From NCBI RefSeq assembly GCF_000237805.1, contig NZ_CM001376.1:1416349-1480348 (forward strand): a stretch of 64,000 bases of DNA, given 5' to 3'. How positions within the stretch are numbered: position 1 is the stretch's first letter; the number at the start of each line of letters is the position of its first letter. The notes beneath the pieces were generated by a model. It was given only the letters and a program-made list of their open reading frames with translations. It was not told where the DNA came from and searched no databases. This document shows positions 17,433 to 27,360 of the stretch, piece after piece. Both the position numbers and the translations under genes were made by a program. The DNA is from Jonquetella anthropi DSM 22815 (GTDB lineage Bacteria; Synergistota; Synergistia; Synergistales; Dethiosulfovibrionaceae).

Positions 17433-19182
17433 TTTCCTTCGTCCCTTCGTCCTGTTCCAGCAAAAATGCCAACAGCTGTCCGACCATCGGCGCAGCCTCC
17501 TTGCCGCCGCCCTTGCCCGCTTCCAAATAATAAATGACCGCGTACCGAGGAGCGTCAGCCGGAGCGTACCCGATAAAAACCGCGTGGTCGTCGCCGTGGG
17601 AGTTCTGAACCGTGCCGGTCTTCCCAGCCACCGAAACGCCCCACGTCCCGGCGCGCCACCCGGTTCCGCCGGGAGCGACGACTGCCTTGAGCCCTTTTCT
17701 GATGATCGACAGGCAGTTCCCGTTCAGGTGAGGATCCCGGCGCAGAGGCTTTAAATCCTTATTCACGTGAGGCTGAATAACGGTTCCTCCGTTGGCGATC
17801 GTGGCAAAAAGGTTGACCATCTGGAGCGGCGTCAGGAGCAGATACCCTTGGCCGATAGAGTAGTTCACTGTGTCACCTTTGAACCACGCCCCCAGCCCTT
17901 TCCCTTTTTTCCACTCCGGACCGGCCAGATTGCCCCGGCTCTCCCCCGGCAGGTCGATCCCCAGCGGGCCGTCCAACCCGAGACGCCGGCCTAACGACAG
18001 ATACCGGTCGATGCCCACCAGCTGGCTCGTGGTGTAGAAAAACACGTCGCAGGAGTCGCGCAGCGCGCGAATAATATCCTCCTGCCCGTGTCCCCACCGG
18101 CGCCAGCACCGAAACGTTTGGTTGCTCAACTTGTAGCTGCCCGTGCAGGTTATTTGCGTCTTCGTCGTCACAGCGCCGCACTCGAGCGCCGCATACCCGG
18201 TAAACGCCTTCCAGCAGGAACCGGGCGAGTACTGAGCCGAAACGGCTCGGTTGATCATCGGGTGCCGCGGGTCTTCCTGAAGAGGCCCCCACTCGGCCGA
18301 AGAGATCCCCCAAGCCAACGGGTTCGGGTCGTATGACGGCGAAGAGTATATCGCCAAGACTTCCCCAGTTTTGACGTCCAAGGCAATCGCAGCGCCGCGG
18401 AAGTCTCCCATTAAAGCCGCGGCCTTTTTCTGAATCGCCAAGTCAATAGTCAGGTGGATATCTCCCCCCCTGACAGGATCTTTTTTGTCTAAATCGCCCC
18501 GCGGCCGTCCGCGGGCGTCAACCTGAAGCGCCCTCTCTCCCGGATCCCCGCGCAGAAGAGTCTCGTAGTATTTTTCCACGCCGGTCTTGCCGATCACGTC
18601 GCCGCCAGCGTACTCGCCGCCGGATGAGGCCAGCTCTCCTTCAGAAATCTCGCCAACCTGCCCCACAACGTGGGCCGTCAGCGGCCCTGCCGGGTAATCG
18701 CGCCTCTGTCGAGGCAGCGGGAAAAATCCGGATGGAAACGACGGGTCGTTGAGCAGGGACGTCATTTGGGTCATCGTCAGGCCGGAGACGACCGCGACGG
18801 CCCGGTAGGGCGCCCAGAATCGCCGGCTGATCCCGGCGGAAAGCTCTTCTGAGGAAAGCGGGATCCCCTGACGGTTAACCGCCTCGAGGAACCGCGCCTT
18901 AGACTCTTCGGTCAGGTCAACCGGGTAGGCCATCACGTCGAATACCGTCACGTTGACGGCTAAAGGCCGGCCCTGTCGGTCGAAAATTTGTCCCCGTACC
19001 CGAGGAATGCGGATGACTCGAAGCCGGTTGTTCATCGCCAGCTGAACGTATCGATCCGCGTTCCGTATCTGAAAAAAGAACAGCCCGCCTACCAGAAACA
19101 AGATACTGCAGACGATCAGCCAGCGGATCACCAACACTCGGGAGTCAACCCGGGGACGAATTTCAGATCTAGAGGTCTTCAT
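17413..19182 (-). CDS. mrdA: penicillin-binding protein 2 (elongation transpeptidase)
   Basis: A 589-residue class B PBP with one N-terminal membrane segment (about 20-40) and a dimerisation domain with RGQIFDRQGRPLA. The transpeptidase domain has SxxK at S322-K325 (PGSCWKA), the S-C-D form of the second motif at 377-379, and KTGT at 521-524. It cross-links peptidoglycan during elongation as the partner of RodA, which lies four genes on. The position between mreD and minC is typical of Clostridia- and Synergistota-like clusters. Confidence 0.96.
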   Translation of the reverse strand: MKTSRSEIRPRVDSRVLVIRWLIVCSILFLVGGLFFFQIRNADRYVQLAMNNRLRVIRIPRVRGQIFDRQGRPLAVNVTVFDVMAYPVDLTEESKARFLEAVNRQGIPLSSEELSAGISRRFWAPYRAVAVVSGLTMTQMTSLLNDPSFPSGFFPLPRQRRDYPAGPLTAHVVGQVGEISEGELASSGGEYAGGDVIGKTGVEKYYETLLRGDPGERALQVDARGRPRGDLDKKDPVRGGDIHLTIDLAIQKKAAALMGDFRGAAIALDVKTGEVLAIYSSPSYDPNPLAWGISSAEWGPLQEDPRHPMINRAVSAQYSPGSCWKAFTGYAALECGAVTTKTQITCTGSYKLSNQTFRCWRRWGHGQEDIIRALRDSCDVFFYTTSQLVGIDRYLSLGRRLGLDGPLGIDLPGESRGNLAGPEWKKGKGLGAWFKGDTVNYSIGQGYLLLTPLQMVNLFATIANGGTVIQPHVNKDLKPLRRDPHLNGNCLSIIRKGLKAVVAPGGTGWRAGTWGVSVAGKTGTVQNSHGDDHAVFIGYAPADAPRYAVIYYLEAGKGGGKEAAPMVGQLLAFLLEQDEGTKENDRAKN

Positions 19183-19636
19183 CGTTCCAAGTTCTGTACG
19201 ACCACGCGGCCAAAAAGGCCGGAACGGTCAGAACCATCTGAAACAGGTACACGGCCAGCCAGTTCAGCGCCCCTAAAGACCGCGGCAGCAGCACGAGCCG
19301 AATACAGCTGATTATCGACATGAGAACCCAGTTGCTTACGACGAACGCGCCGCCGGTCCGTCCGTCCCGGGGCAGATCAAACCAGAACAGCCGAAACGCC
19401 CAATGGGCCATCACAAAAACGGCAGCGGTCAGCCCAGGCATCCCGCTCCAGCGAAAGTCAAGCAGAAGACCGCCAAGGGCCGGCAGCAGGTACCAAACGC
19501 AAGGGACGTCGAACCGCTTTGTCCCAACGCCGTTCAGCGCCATAAAAAACAGCTCAGGCGCGAGCAGGCCTGCTCCGACGAGCACCTGTATCAGATCCTG
19601 CAGGTACCATGTTCCAACAAGAAGAACCAGAGTCAT
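19169..19636 (-). CDS. mreD: rod shape-determining membrane protein MreD
   Basis: A 155-residue, strongly hydrophobic protein with four to five membrane segments. MreD proteins diverge quickly, so the call rests on size, hydropathy and position: it overlaps mreC by 4 bp upstream and mrdA by 14 bp downstream. It links MreB and MreC to the wall-synthesis machinery. Confidence 0.85.
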   Translation of the reverse strand: MTLVLLVGTWYLQDLIQVLVGAGLLAPELFFMALNGVGTKRFDVPCVWYLLPALGGLLLDFRWSGMPGLTAAVFVMAHWAFRLFWFDLPRDGRTGGAFVVSNWVLMSIISCIRLVLLPRSLGALNWLAVYLFQMVLTVPAFLAAWSYRTWNDEDL

Positions 19637-20412
19637 TTCTGCCCTTTCTCCAAAAAGCCGAGGCTTTGAAGGCGCGACAGCGGCGCTGCCGGAGCGATCT
19701 CGTAGTCGATCAGGTCAGGCGAGGGCCGCTCGACGTTTCCCGTCAGAACCCCAACGAGCACTCCGGGCATCAGTCCGCCAGCGCCAATCGACGTGACAAT
19801 CCGCTCGCCCTTTTGAAGCGTTACTGACGGGGCGACGTAGCGGAGCCACACTCGACCGTTTCCGTCTCCGACTGCCACCCCGACGTCCCGGGCCTCTTCC
19901 GCGACCACAGGAACGTACGAGTCGGCGCTCGTGATGAGCCGCACCCAAGTCCGCCCCTGCGCCGAATCCGTCACCAGCCCGACCAGTCCGGCGTCCTTAA
20001 CCGCCGGGCTCCCTTTCTGCGGCGAGGGTTGTCCCGCCATGTCGAGGCGGACTTCGTCCCACCACGCCTGAGGGTCGCGAAAGTCGATGACAAACTCGCC
20101 GCGGTCGCTCACGGCCTGCCGAACGTCCAGCTCTTTGCTCAGCGCCAAGTCAGCGGAGAGACGCCGTTCCCTGGCCTTTAAATCCTCAATGGCCGCCAAA
20201 AGCTCCTGCCGATCCGCTGCCCACTCGAATCCAGCCCGAAAGCCACGAGAAATCATCCGAGCAGGCCACTCGGCCGGCGCCAGCATTCTGGCCGTCCAAG
20301 CCATGGCAAATTTCAACTCCGGCGTCCGAATGAGGGAAAACAACAACACAAGCCCTGCAGCCGCAAGGCTCAGGGCACAGGTCATTTCCCGTCTTCTGTC
20401 TCCGGAGATCAC
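19633..20412 (-). CDS. mreC: rod shape-determining protein MreC
   Basis: A 259-residue bitopic protein. It has a short cytoplasmic tail, one membrane segment (LSLAAAGLVLLFSLI), a coiled coil near residues 65-95 (ELLAAIEDLKARERRLSADL) and a beta-rich periplasmic part with LVGLVTDSAQGRTWVRLITS and IGAGGLMPGVLVGVLTG, as in MreC. It scaffolds PBP2 and RodA. GTG start, 10 nt after mreB. Confidence 0.92.
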   Translation of the reverse strand: MISGDRRREMTCALSLAAAGLVLLFSLIRTPELKFAMAWTARMLAPAEWPARMISRGFRAGFEWAADRQELLAAIEDLKARERRLSADLALSKELDVRQAVSDRGEFVIDFRDPQAWWDEVRLDMAGQPSPQKGSPAVKDAGLVGLVTDSAQGRTWVRLITSADSYVPVVAEEARDVGVAVGDGNGRVWLRYVAPSVTLQKGERIVTSIGAGGLMPGVLVGVLTGNVERPSPDLIDYEIAPAAPLSRLQSLGFLEKGQK

Positions 20413-20422
20413 GCCGAAGTCC

Positions 20423-21469
20423 TTAGCGGTTTCGCTTCTGAACCGTCGTGAGCAGATGTCTCATCCGGTCCATGTCTTCCAGCGCCCTGCCAATGCCCAG
20501 CGCGACCGCGTGAATCGCGTTTTCCGCCAAAAATACCGGCGCGTTCAGCGACTTAGTCAGCCGTTCCGGCAGGCCGCGCAGCTGGGAAGCGCCGCCGACC
20601 AGCACGATGCCGTGATCGACAATGTCCTTAGCCAGCTCCGGCGGCGTCTGTTCCAAGGCCACCTTGACCATGTCCTCTATCCGGCTGATGAGCGGCAGAA
20701 GGACCTCTCTGATTTCCAGCGACGTGACGATTTCGGCCTTTGGAAGCCCGTCGGCCAAATCCCGGCCCTTCACTTCCATCGTCAGCTCTTCGTCGAGGGT
20801 CACCGCGGAGCCAATCGTCTCCTTAATCGTCTCGGCCGTTCCTTCGCCGATGAGCAGAGCCCGCTTCTGGCGGAACATGCTCACGATCGCCTCGTCCATC
20901 TCCTTGCCGGCCGAGCGAAGCGAGTTGGTCACCACGATGCCGTCCAAGGAAATGACAGCCACCTCACTGGTGCCGCCACCGATATCAAGCACCATGTTGC
21001 CCTGCGGCGCGGCAATCGGCAGACCGGCCCCCAAAGCGGCCGCGATCGGCTCGTCGATGATGTACGACTCTTTTGCCCCGGCGCCAATCGCCGCGTCGAG
21101 GACGGCCCGGCGCTCCACCTCGGTCACCTTGGCCGGCACCGAGACGACAACCAGCGGGCGGGAAAAACGGCTCTCGCTTGTTATTTTGCTCAAATAGTGT
21201 TTGAGGACCGCTTCGGTCATGTCGTAGTTGGCGATCACGCCGTCCCGAAGGGGCCGAATGACCGTAACGCCCTGAGGCGTCTTGCCTTCCATCGCCTTGG
21301 CCTCGTGGCCGTAGGCGATAATTTCCCTGCCGCCCTGAGGCATCTTGCGGACGGCCACCGCCGACGGCTCGTCGAAGACGATCCCCTGGTCGCTCTGATA
21401 CACCACGATATTCGACGTTCCTAGGTCAATCCCTATTCCTTGGCCGATGCTCTTTTTCAGAAAACCCAC
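20423..21469 (-). CDS. mreB: actin-like rod shape-determining ATPase MreB
   Basis: A 348-residue actin-fold protein. It has the phosphate loop IGIDLGTSNIVVY, the second phosphate loop NMVLDIGGGTSEVAVIS and adenosine region GIVLVGGASQLRGL. It forms membrane-associated filaments that direct lateral wall synthesis. GTG start with AAGGAGG. The N-terminus MGFLKKSIGQGIGIDLGT fits membrane association by a short amphipathic stretch. It lies 14 nt downstream of radC, a very common bacterial pairing. Confidence 0.97.
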   Translation of the reverse strand: MGFLKKSIGQGIGIDLGTSNIVVYQSDQGIVFDEPSAVAVRKMPQGGREIIAYGHEAKAMEGKTPQGVTVIRPLRDGVIANYDMTEAVLKHYLSKITSESRFSRPLVVVSVPAKVTEVERRAVLDAAIGAGAKESYIIDEPIAAALGAGLPIAAPQGNMVLDIGGGTSEVAVISLDGIVVTNSLRSAGKEMDEAIVSMFRQKRALLIGEGTAETIKETIGSAVTLDEELTMEVKGRDLADGLPKAEIVTSLEIREVLLPLISRIEDMVKVALEQTPPELAKDIVDHGIVLVGGASQLRGLPERLTKSLNAPVFLAENAIHAVALGIGRALEDMDRMRHLLTTVQKRNR

Positions 21470-21483
21470 GTCACGCCGCCTCC

Positions 21484-22173
21484 TTATCGCTCATCGCGCC
21501 GCGAGCTTCCTGATACAACGCTCACACGACCACCGACGATGAGAAAATGTCCTATAAACCGAATGTTTAACAGTTCCAACCGGCAGGCTAAATAGTCTGT
21601 CAGTTTCCGGTCTTCCATGCTTGGCTCAGACACCCCGTCCGGGTGATTATGAAGCAGAGCCACGCCCCTACAGTCAAGGCGAACCGCCCGGCGAAGCAAG
21701 TACGGCATGTCGAGGGCCGCGCCGTCCGGGCCGCCGTAAGAAAGCCTCTCGTCTCCCAACAGGCGGTCTTGGTCGTCAAAGAAACCGGCCACCACGAACT
21801 CACGGGCTTCCGGCCTCAGCTGGCACGCCCAATCGGCGAGCCACGCTTTCAGCGGGGGAAGGCCTTCCTGTTCGTTCGACGACCGACGTCCCAGCTCAAA
21901 AGCAGCCAACAAAGCGGCCGCTTTGGCCTCGCCCATGCCGCCGATAGACTGGACGAGCTCCGACGGGCTGGCCTGCGCCATTGCCCGAAGCCCTCCAAAC
22001 TCAGCCAGCAGCGAGCCGGCCAGTTCAAGAACTCCCTGAGCGGCCGTTCCGGTCCGAAGCAGCACGGCCAGCAGCTCCACGTCGGACAGGCCGGACGCCC
22101 CGAGACGGCAGAGCCGCTCCCGCGGTCGAGAAGACTGGGGAAGCTGCTTGAGTTTCACGCCTCCTGCCGTCAC
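21484..22173 (-). CDS. radC: RadC family JAB/MPN-domain protein
   Basis: A 229-residue protein. An N-terminal helix-hairpin-helix-like part (SELVQSIGGMGEAKAAALLA) precedes a JAB1/MPN metallo-domain with LLHNHPDGVSEPSMEDRKLT, which supplies the His, His and Asp ligands. Despite the name, a repair role is doubtful; no confirmed activity is known. The GTG start overlaps the upstream hydrolase stop as GTGA, so translation is probably coupled, since no strong ribosome site is seen. Confidence 0.93.
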   Translation of the reverse strand: MTAGGVKLKQLPQSSRPRERLCRLGASGLSDVELLAVLLRTGTAAQGVLELAGSLLAEFGGLRAMAQASPSELVQSIGGMGEAKAAALLAAFELGRRSSNEQEGLPPLKAWLADWACQLRPEAREFVVAGFFDDQDRLLGDERLSYGGPDGAALDMPYLLRRAVRLDCRGVALLHNHPDGVSEPSMEDRKLTDYLACRLELLNIRFIGHFLIVGGRVSVVSGSSRRDER

Positions 22174-22799
22174 TGGAGAAACGGGTTGAGCTGGCGCTCT
22201 CTGTCCAAGCTCGTTTCCGGCCCGTGCCCCGGCAAAACAGGAAGGTCCCCTTTCAGCTCTTTGAGCCGCGCCAACGACCTCGCGAGCGCCTCGCTGTCGC
22301 CGCCCCGCAGGTCCGACCGGCCGATGCTTCGGGCGAACAGGGTGTCGCCCGAGATCAGCAGTTTTTCGCCGTCCTTCTCGACGATGTAGCAGCAGCTGCC
22401 GGGCGTGTGGCCAGGCGTGAGCAGCACGGTCAAGGAAAAGCGCCCCACGCTGAACGTGTCGCCCTCGTCAAGGAGCTTGGACGGCTCGTACGGCGGCACT
22501 TCTCTGCCAAACTCGACCGCCAGATTGGCCCAGTTGTCCTTTGTCATGTTCAAGTCGCCGCGGGCCATGTAAACTGGCGCCCCTGTCGCCTCCACCAGAT
22601 CAGCTACCCCCAAACAGTGGTCCATATGCCCGTGGGTGAGCAGGATAGCGCCGAGCTTCAGCCGTCGGTTCTGCAAAAACTCCACCACGTCAGCCGGATC
22701 TCCGCCCGGGTCAACGCAAAACGCCGTCCCGTTGCCGTCGTCAAAAGTATAGCTATTCGTCCACAGTGGGCCGAGAGGAATTCGCTTGTAGTCGAACAC
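22170..22799 (-). CDS. MBL-fold hydrolase, glyoxalase II-like
   Basis: A 209-residue metallo-beta-lactamase-fold protein with THGHMDHCLG, LTPGHTPGSCCYI and ISGDTLFARSIGRSDL, the full metal set of the hydroxyacylglutathione hydrolase-like group. The family cleaves thioesters or similar bonds. I prefer the GTG at 22799, which has AAGGAGAG about 9 nt upstream; the ATG at 22823 lies before that ribosome site. It sits between dtd and radC in the long cluster. The substrate is unknown. Confidence 0.85.
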   Translation of the reverse strand: MFDYKRIPLGPLWTNSYTFDDGNGTAFCVDPGGDPADVVEFLQNRRLKLGAILLTHGHMDHCLGVADLVEATGAPVYMARGDLNMTKDNWANLAVEFGREVPPYEPSKLLDEGDTFSVGRFSLTVLLTPGHTPGSCCYIVEKDGEKLLISGDTLFARSIGRSDLRGGDSEALARSLARLKELKGDLPVLPGHGPETSLDRERQLNPFLQ

Positions 22800-22851
22800 C
22801 GCTGTTTTCTCTCCTTCGCGCATCTCTTATTGCCGTTTGTCCCGAACCGGT

Positions 22852-23313
22852 TTAAGCCGGCGCCTCAGCCTTTGACGGCGAGTCGACTATTAAAGTCACC
22901 GGCCCGTCGTTTTCTATCGCTACAACCATGTGCGTCCTGAACACGCCGGTTTCGACCTGAATACCCTTTCCCCTCAGGCGGGCCACAAACCCTTCGTACA
23001 GTTTGTCGGCCTCGTCGGGCGGCGCAGCCTTGACAAAAGACGGACGGCGCCCTTTTCGGCAGTCGCCGTACAGCGTGAACTGCGAGACGACGAGCATCTG
23101 GCCGCCGAGATCAAGAAGGGACCGGTTCATTTTGCCGTCCTCGTCCTCAAAAATCCGAAGGTCTGCTACCTTATCGGCCAGCCACTGGACGTCCTCCGGC
23201 CCATCGCCGTCTTTAACTCCCAGAAGGACGCACAGCCCCGGGCCAATGCGCCCGCAGAGGGTTCCTTCTGAACTGACCGAACAGCTTTTTACCCTCTGAA
23301 CGACAGCTCTCAT
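22852..23313 (-). CDS. dtd: D-aminoacyl-tRNA deacylase
   Basis: A 153-residue DTD that removes D-amino acids, and glycine from tRNA(Ala), from mischarged tRNA. The motifs are complete: [20 protein letters not shown] near the middle and the [11 protein letters not shown] cis-peptide region near the end. It lies 2 nt downstream of rel, a pairing seen across Firmicutes and relatives. A gap of about 50 nt with no feature separates it from the MBL gene. Confidence 0.96.
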   Translation of the reverse strand: MRAVVQRVKSCSVSSEGTLCGRIGPGLCVLLGVKDGDGPEDVQWLADKVADLRIFEDEDGKMNRSLLDLGGQMLVVSQFTLYGDCRKGRRPSFVKAAPPDEADKLYEGFVARLRGKGIQVETGVFRTHMVVAIENDGPVTLIVDSPSKAEAPA

Positions 23314-23315
23314 AT

Positions 23316-25607
23316 TTATCCCCTTTTCACGTCAATGACGTTCCGCACCCCGCCAAGTTTTGCGATGAGCGAGTAAAGGTGCTCCACGTCCCTGACCATA
23401 ACTTCCATTTTCATTCTGGCGTGCCCTGCGGCGACGCCAATCTGAGTGGCGCGGACTGAGTTGATGTTCGCCTCGCTGTTGGCGCAGACCCGCGCTACAT
23501 CGGCGAAAAGCCCCGACCGGTCGACAGCGTCGATGACGATCTGAGCCTGATACTGTTTTCGGGACGTGTCACCCCAAGCAACCCGAACCCGGCGTTCGTC
23601 AACAACATCGGCGATGCGCTCGCAGTCCGAGCGGTGAACCATGATTCCGCGGATCTTCGTCACGAACCCGACGATATCGTCCCCTGGCACAGGACAGCAA
23701 CACTGGGCCAAGGAGATCTGTATTCCCCCTGTTCCCCCGACAACGATGTCGCTGTCCGACTTGTTGCGAAGTTTGTGAGGCCCCTCAGTAGCCGAGGGCT
23801 GCTCTTCAGCCTCACTGTGATTGGCCGCCTCGGCAATTCGCCCGGCAGTCTGAGATGTGTTCAGCTTTCCGGAGCCGAGAGCGAAGTACAGGTCGTCGTA
23901 ATTGGACAGCCCTAGGTCTCGGGCAACCCGGTTCATCGACGTCGAGAGGGCCTCCAGCGACGTGAAGGCGTCTCCCAACCGGGCCCGCAGTTCCCTTTCC
24001 AGAAGCTCTTTGCCGCGCGAGACGTCGTCTTCTCTGGCTAAGCTGTCCAACCGTTTGAAGTACGCCCGAATTTTGCTCTTGGCCTTGCTGCTTTTGACGA
24101 ACCGCAGCCAGTCGCGGGACGGCTTGGCGCTGGACGACGTCATGATTTTGACGATGTCGCCGTTGTGAAGCTCGTAGTCGGCCGGCACGATGCGGTTGTT
24201 GACCATCGCCCCAACGTATTGCTCTCCTACCTGAGTGTGAACCGAGAACGCGAAGTCGACGACCGTCGAGCCTCGGGGGAGATTTTTCACGTCCCCTTCC
24301 GGCGTAAAAACGAACACGTCGCTGGTGAGGACGTCGTCCTTCAGCCGCTCCATGAACTCTTCGGAGTTGGTCTCGTCGCTGCCTTCCAAAGCCCGGCGAA
24401 TCCACTCCAGCTTGCTGTCCAAGTCATCGACGTGGCTGTCGCCCTCTTTGTACCGCCAGTGGGCGGCGACGCCGTACTCAGCCCGCCAGTGCATGGCCCA
24501 CGTCCGAATCTGGACCTCAAGAGGCTCGCCCGATGGCCCCAGAACGGTGGTGTGAAGCGACTGATACATGTTGTTCTTCGGGTTGGCGATGTAGTCGTCG
24601 AACTGGCCTGGGATAGGCTTCCAAATGGTATGAACTACGCCCAGGACGGAGTAGCACTGCGCCACGTCCTCCACGATGACCCGCAGAGCCAGCAGGTCGT
24701 ATAGCTGGTCAATGGAGAGCTTCTTGCGGTTCATCTTCTCGTAAATGCTGTAAAAGTGCTTGGCCCGCCCCTTGATGGAATTCTTAATTCCCATCTCGTC
24801 CAGCCGGGCCTGAAGGATCTCCAACGCCTGCTCGACGACCGCTTCCCGCTCGGGAAGCCGCTTTTTAACCTTGCTCTTGATCTCGTAGTACATCTCGGGG
24901 TCGTAGTACTTGAACGCCAGGTCCTCAAGCGTCCGCTTCATCTGGTAAATACCCAGACGGTGCGCCAGTGGCGCGTAGATCTCAAGAGTTTCCTTGGCGG
25001 TCCTTATCTGCTTGTCCCGGCGCATCGCGCCGAGACTGCGCATGTTGTGAGTTCGGTCGGCCAGCTTGATGAGCACGACCCGAATGTCCTTGGCCATGAC
25101 CAGGAACATCTTCCGAAGGTTTTCCGCCTGATAGTCCTCAAACGTCTTGAACGGGAGCTTGCCGAGCTTGGTTACCCCGTCGACCAGCGTGGTGACAACT
25201 TCGCCGAAGCGTTCCCGCATTTGTTCAGCGGTGCACTCGGTGTCCTCCAGCACGTCGTGAAGCAGGGCTGCCTGCAGCGTAGCCACGTCCAGCTTCATGT
25301 CGGCGAGTATTGACGCGGCAAAGACGGGGTGAATGATGTACGGCTCGCCGCCCATACGCATCTGCTCGCCGTGAGCCCCCGCGGCGAAGACAAACGCCTC
25401 GCCGACGCCTTTCAGCTCGTCCCGATTCAGGTAGCGGGATATTTTCGACCACAGCTCCCGCCAAGCATACGTGACGGTGGCGGAGCTCTGAGTGGCCGGC
25501 AGCCGCCCGATGTAGCTGTCCCGCAGGCTGTTCAGCTCTCTTTTGCCCGCGGCGGTCATCTCCTGAGGAACTGGTGTTCCGGTCGTTTCCTGCGTCACCG
25601 TCATCAC
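23316..25607 (-). CDS. rel: RelA/SpoT-family (p)ppGpp synthetase/hydrolase
   Basis: A 763-residue long Rel protein. The N-terminal hydrolase domain has the metal and catalytic set intact: H93 in YIIHP, H117-D118 and E121-D122 in HDVLEDT, D184 in LADRTHN. The synthetase domain spans about 280-390, then TGS (about 430-490) and a C-terminal ACT domain (about 690-763, [18 protein letters not shown]). The charge motif in the synthetase is QFDD (335-338) instead of the RxKD typical of bifunctional enzymes. Start is GTG 25607 or ATG 25604, behind AAGGGGG. It controls stringent-response alarmone levels. Confidence 0.95.
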   Translation of the reverse strand: MMTVTQETTGTPVPQEMTAAGKRELNSLRDSYIGRLPATQSSATVTYAWRELWSKISRYLNRDELKGVGEAFVFAAGAHGEQMRMGGEPYIIHPVFAASILADMKLDVATLQAALLHDVLEDTECTAEQMRERFGEVVTTLVDGVTKLGKLPFKTFEDYQAENLRKMFLVMAKDIRVVLIKLADRTHNMRSLGAMRRDKQIRTAKETLEIYAPLAHRLGIYQMKRTLEDLAFKYYDPEMYYEIKSKVKKRLPEREAVVEQALEILQARLDEMGIKNSIKGRAKHFYSIYEKMNRKKLSIDQLYDLLALRVIVEDVAQCYSVLGVVHTIWKPIPGQFDDYIANPKNNMYQSLHTTVLGPSGEPLEVQIRTWAMHWRAEYGVAAHWRYKEGDSHVDDLDSKLEWIRRALEGSDETNSEEFMERLKDDVLTSDVFVFTPEGDVKNLPRGSTVVDFAFSVHTQVGEQYVGAMVNNRIVPADYELHNGDIVKIMTSSSAKPSRDWLRFVKSSKAKSKIRAYFKRLDSLAREDDVSRGKELLERELRARLGDAFTSLEALSTSMNRVARDLGLSNYDDLYFALGSGKLNTSQTAGRIAEAANHSEAEEQPSATEGPHKLRNKSDSDIVVGGTGGIQISLAQCCCPVPGDDIVGFVTKIRGIMVHRSDCERIADVVDERRVRVAWGDTSRKQYQAQIVIDAVDRSGLFADVARVCANSEANINSVRATQIGVAAGHARMKMEVMVRDVEHLYSLIAKLGGVRNVIDVKRG

Positions 25608-25635
25608 TCACGCCCCCTTCCCGTCTTTGGGCCGA

Positions 25636-27297
25636 TCAGGCGCCGCGGCCCAAAACGATCTTATCCACCACGAACTGGACGTTCCGACGTCCCCGCCAGA
25701 CGTTGATCCTCGGCTGGTAAATCCAGCCGGCGATTCCCGGCGCGTCGTCAATCTGTCGGGCGCCGCCGAACGCCAGAAGCCGAGCCCCCCGACAGTTCAC
25801 CGTCAGGTGACGCCCGTCCTTGCCGAGAGGCTCATACACCTCGTCGGCACAGCTCGGCACAAAAAACGACGGCGCCGGATTGCCGTTCCCGAACGGGCCG
25901 AGTTTGGCCAAGTCGCCCAAGTCGTCCATCTCGATGCGAAGCGGGTCATACAGGATGGCCTCGTGCCGCTCGGCTACCGGCTGGACCTGAGACAGCAGTT
26001 TGTTCAACCCCAAGGCCACTTTCGGCCACTGGGCCGCTGAGACGGAAAAACCGGCCGCGTACTGATGGCCGCCCCAATCGTCCAACTTATCGGAAAGCTG
26101 TTTTAACAACTCGACCGCGTTAGCCCCTTCGGGCACGCGCAGCGTGCCCCTGACGCCCCGCTGCGTCGACGCCGCTAGGGCAAACCCCTGCCGCCGTTCG
26201 TGACAGAGCCGGCTGGCGATGCCGCTTAAGATGCCTACAGGCCACGACGGGTTGAAGAAGACCTGCGTCGAACAGTCGGTATCCAGCTGTTTTGACAGGC
26301 TGTCGGCTATCTGGCTCGACAGGTCCCGGCGGCGCTGGTTGACCTTCATGAGGCTGTCGACGTTCTGTTCCGCGTCGCCCAGTTGGGCGACCACGTTGAC
26401 CGCCAAATCAGCCGCGCCGAGACGCCCGGCGGCGTTTAGGCTGGGAATCAGCCTCATGGCCAGATCCCGCTCGTCCAGCGACGCTCCCTCGAGCCGCAGC
26501 GCCGAGATGAGCCGCCCGAGACCTCCAAACGGGCGGCGGCGCATTGAATCGAGCCCCTGACGGATCAGCTCTCGGTTAAGAAATTCCAACGGCATGCAGT
26601 CGGCGATGGTTGCCAGACCGGCCAGCTGAACCAGTTCGAGCAGCGATTCTTTCGGAAACAGCCCGGATTGGGCGGCCCAACACCATAAAACGCCGGTTGC
26701 GCAAAGCGTCCGAGCCTCTCCGTCGCCGTCAATCTGGGGGTTCACGAGCGCGTCTGCCTCGGCGAGCTCTCCGTCCACCAGATGGTGGTCGAATATCAGC
26801 ACGTCCATCCCGGATTCCTTGGCAAGAGCGACCTCGCTGCGGTCGCGGGAACCGCAGTCGGTCACGATCACCGTCTGGATTCCGGACTGCGCCGCCATGC
26901 GGATGCCCTCGCAGTGAAGGCCGTAGCCTTCAGTTGACCGGCGGGGAATGTAGTAGTACGTCCGAGCCGCGCCGCTCATCTGAGCCAGAGCCATGGCCAA
27001 GACGGTTGACGACACGCCGTCCACGTCGTAGTCGCCGTATACCAGCACCGACTTGCCGCGAAGGGCGTCGGACCACTTTGACGCCGCCCGAGCCGCGCCG
27101 GATCCCAAGTTGAGCGAGCCCAGCTGATCCACCAACGGCTGTTGGCGTAAAAACTGCGGGATCTGATCTGCCGCCACGCCCCGGCTCTCAAGGACCGCCA
27201 CGCAGAGGGGCGAACACCCGAGCCCGCGGGCTCGGGTTTCCCCGCCCGGCTCGGGTCTGAACAGGTCTAATTCTTCAATCGTACAGGTGGCGATCAA
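25636..27297 (-). CDS. recJ: single-stranded-DNA-specific exonuclease RecJ
   Basis: A 553-residue DHH-family 5'-3' exonuclease for recombination and mismatch repair. DHH motifs: VYGDYDVDGVSST, VTDCGSRDRSEV, LIFDHHLVDG. The DHHA1 part has LNAAGRLGAADLA and GGHQYAAGFSVS. The C-terminal OB-like domain ends in NVQFVVDKIVL. Start is TTG with AAAGGGG. It is the first gene of the gap-poor minus-strand run that ends at rsmI, 28 nt upstream of rel. Confidence 0.95.
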   Translation of the reverse strand: MIATCTIEELDLFRPEPGGETRARGLGCSPLCVAVLESRGVAADQIPQFLRQQPLVDQLGSLNLGSGAARAASKWSDALRGKSVLVYGDYDVDGVSSTVLAMALAQMSGAARTYYYIPRRSTEGYGLHCEGIRMAAQSGIQTVIVTDCGSRDRSEVALAKESGMDVLIFDHHLVDGELAEADALVNPQIDGDGEARTLCATGVLWCWAAQSGLFPKESLLELVQLAGLATIADCMPLEFLNRELIRQGLDSMRRRPFGGLGRLISALRLEGASLDERDLAMRLIPSLNAAGRLGAADLAVNVVAQLGDAEQNVDSLMKVNQRRRDLSSQIADSLSKQLDTDCSTQVFFNPSWPVGILSGIASRLCHERRQGFALAASTQRGVRGTLRVPEGANAVELLKQLSDKLDDWGGHQYAAGFSVSAAQWPKVALGLNKLLSQVQPVAERHEAILYDPLRIEMDDLGDLAKLGPFGNGNPAPSFFVPSCADEVYEPLGKDGRHLTVNCRGARLLAFGGARQIDDAPGIAGWIYQPRINVWRGRRNVQFVVDKIVLGRGA

Positions 27298-27360
27298 TGA
27301 TTTTCCCCTTTTCTATTTCGGCACGTCTGCTGCCAGTTTAAGCGAAAGTCTTTGTCCCAG

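Noticed and set aside
20087-21424. A 445-codon plus-strand open frame opposite mreB
   Set aside because: Antisense shadow of mreB and mreC; rich in Arg, His and Gln with no domain. MreB on the other strand is certain.
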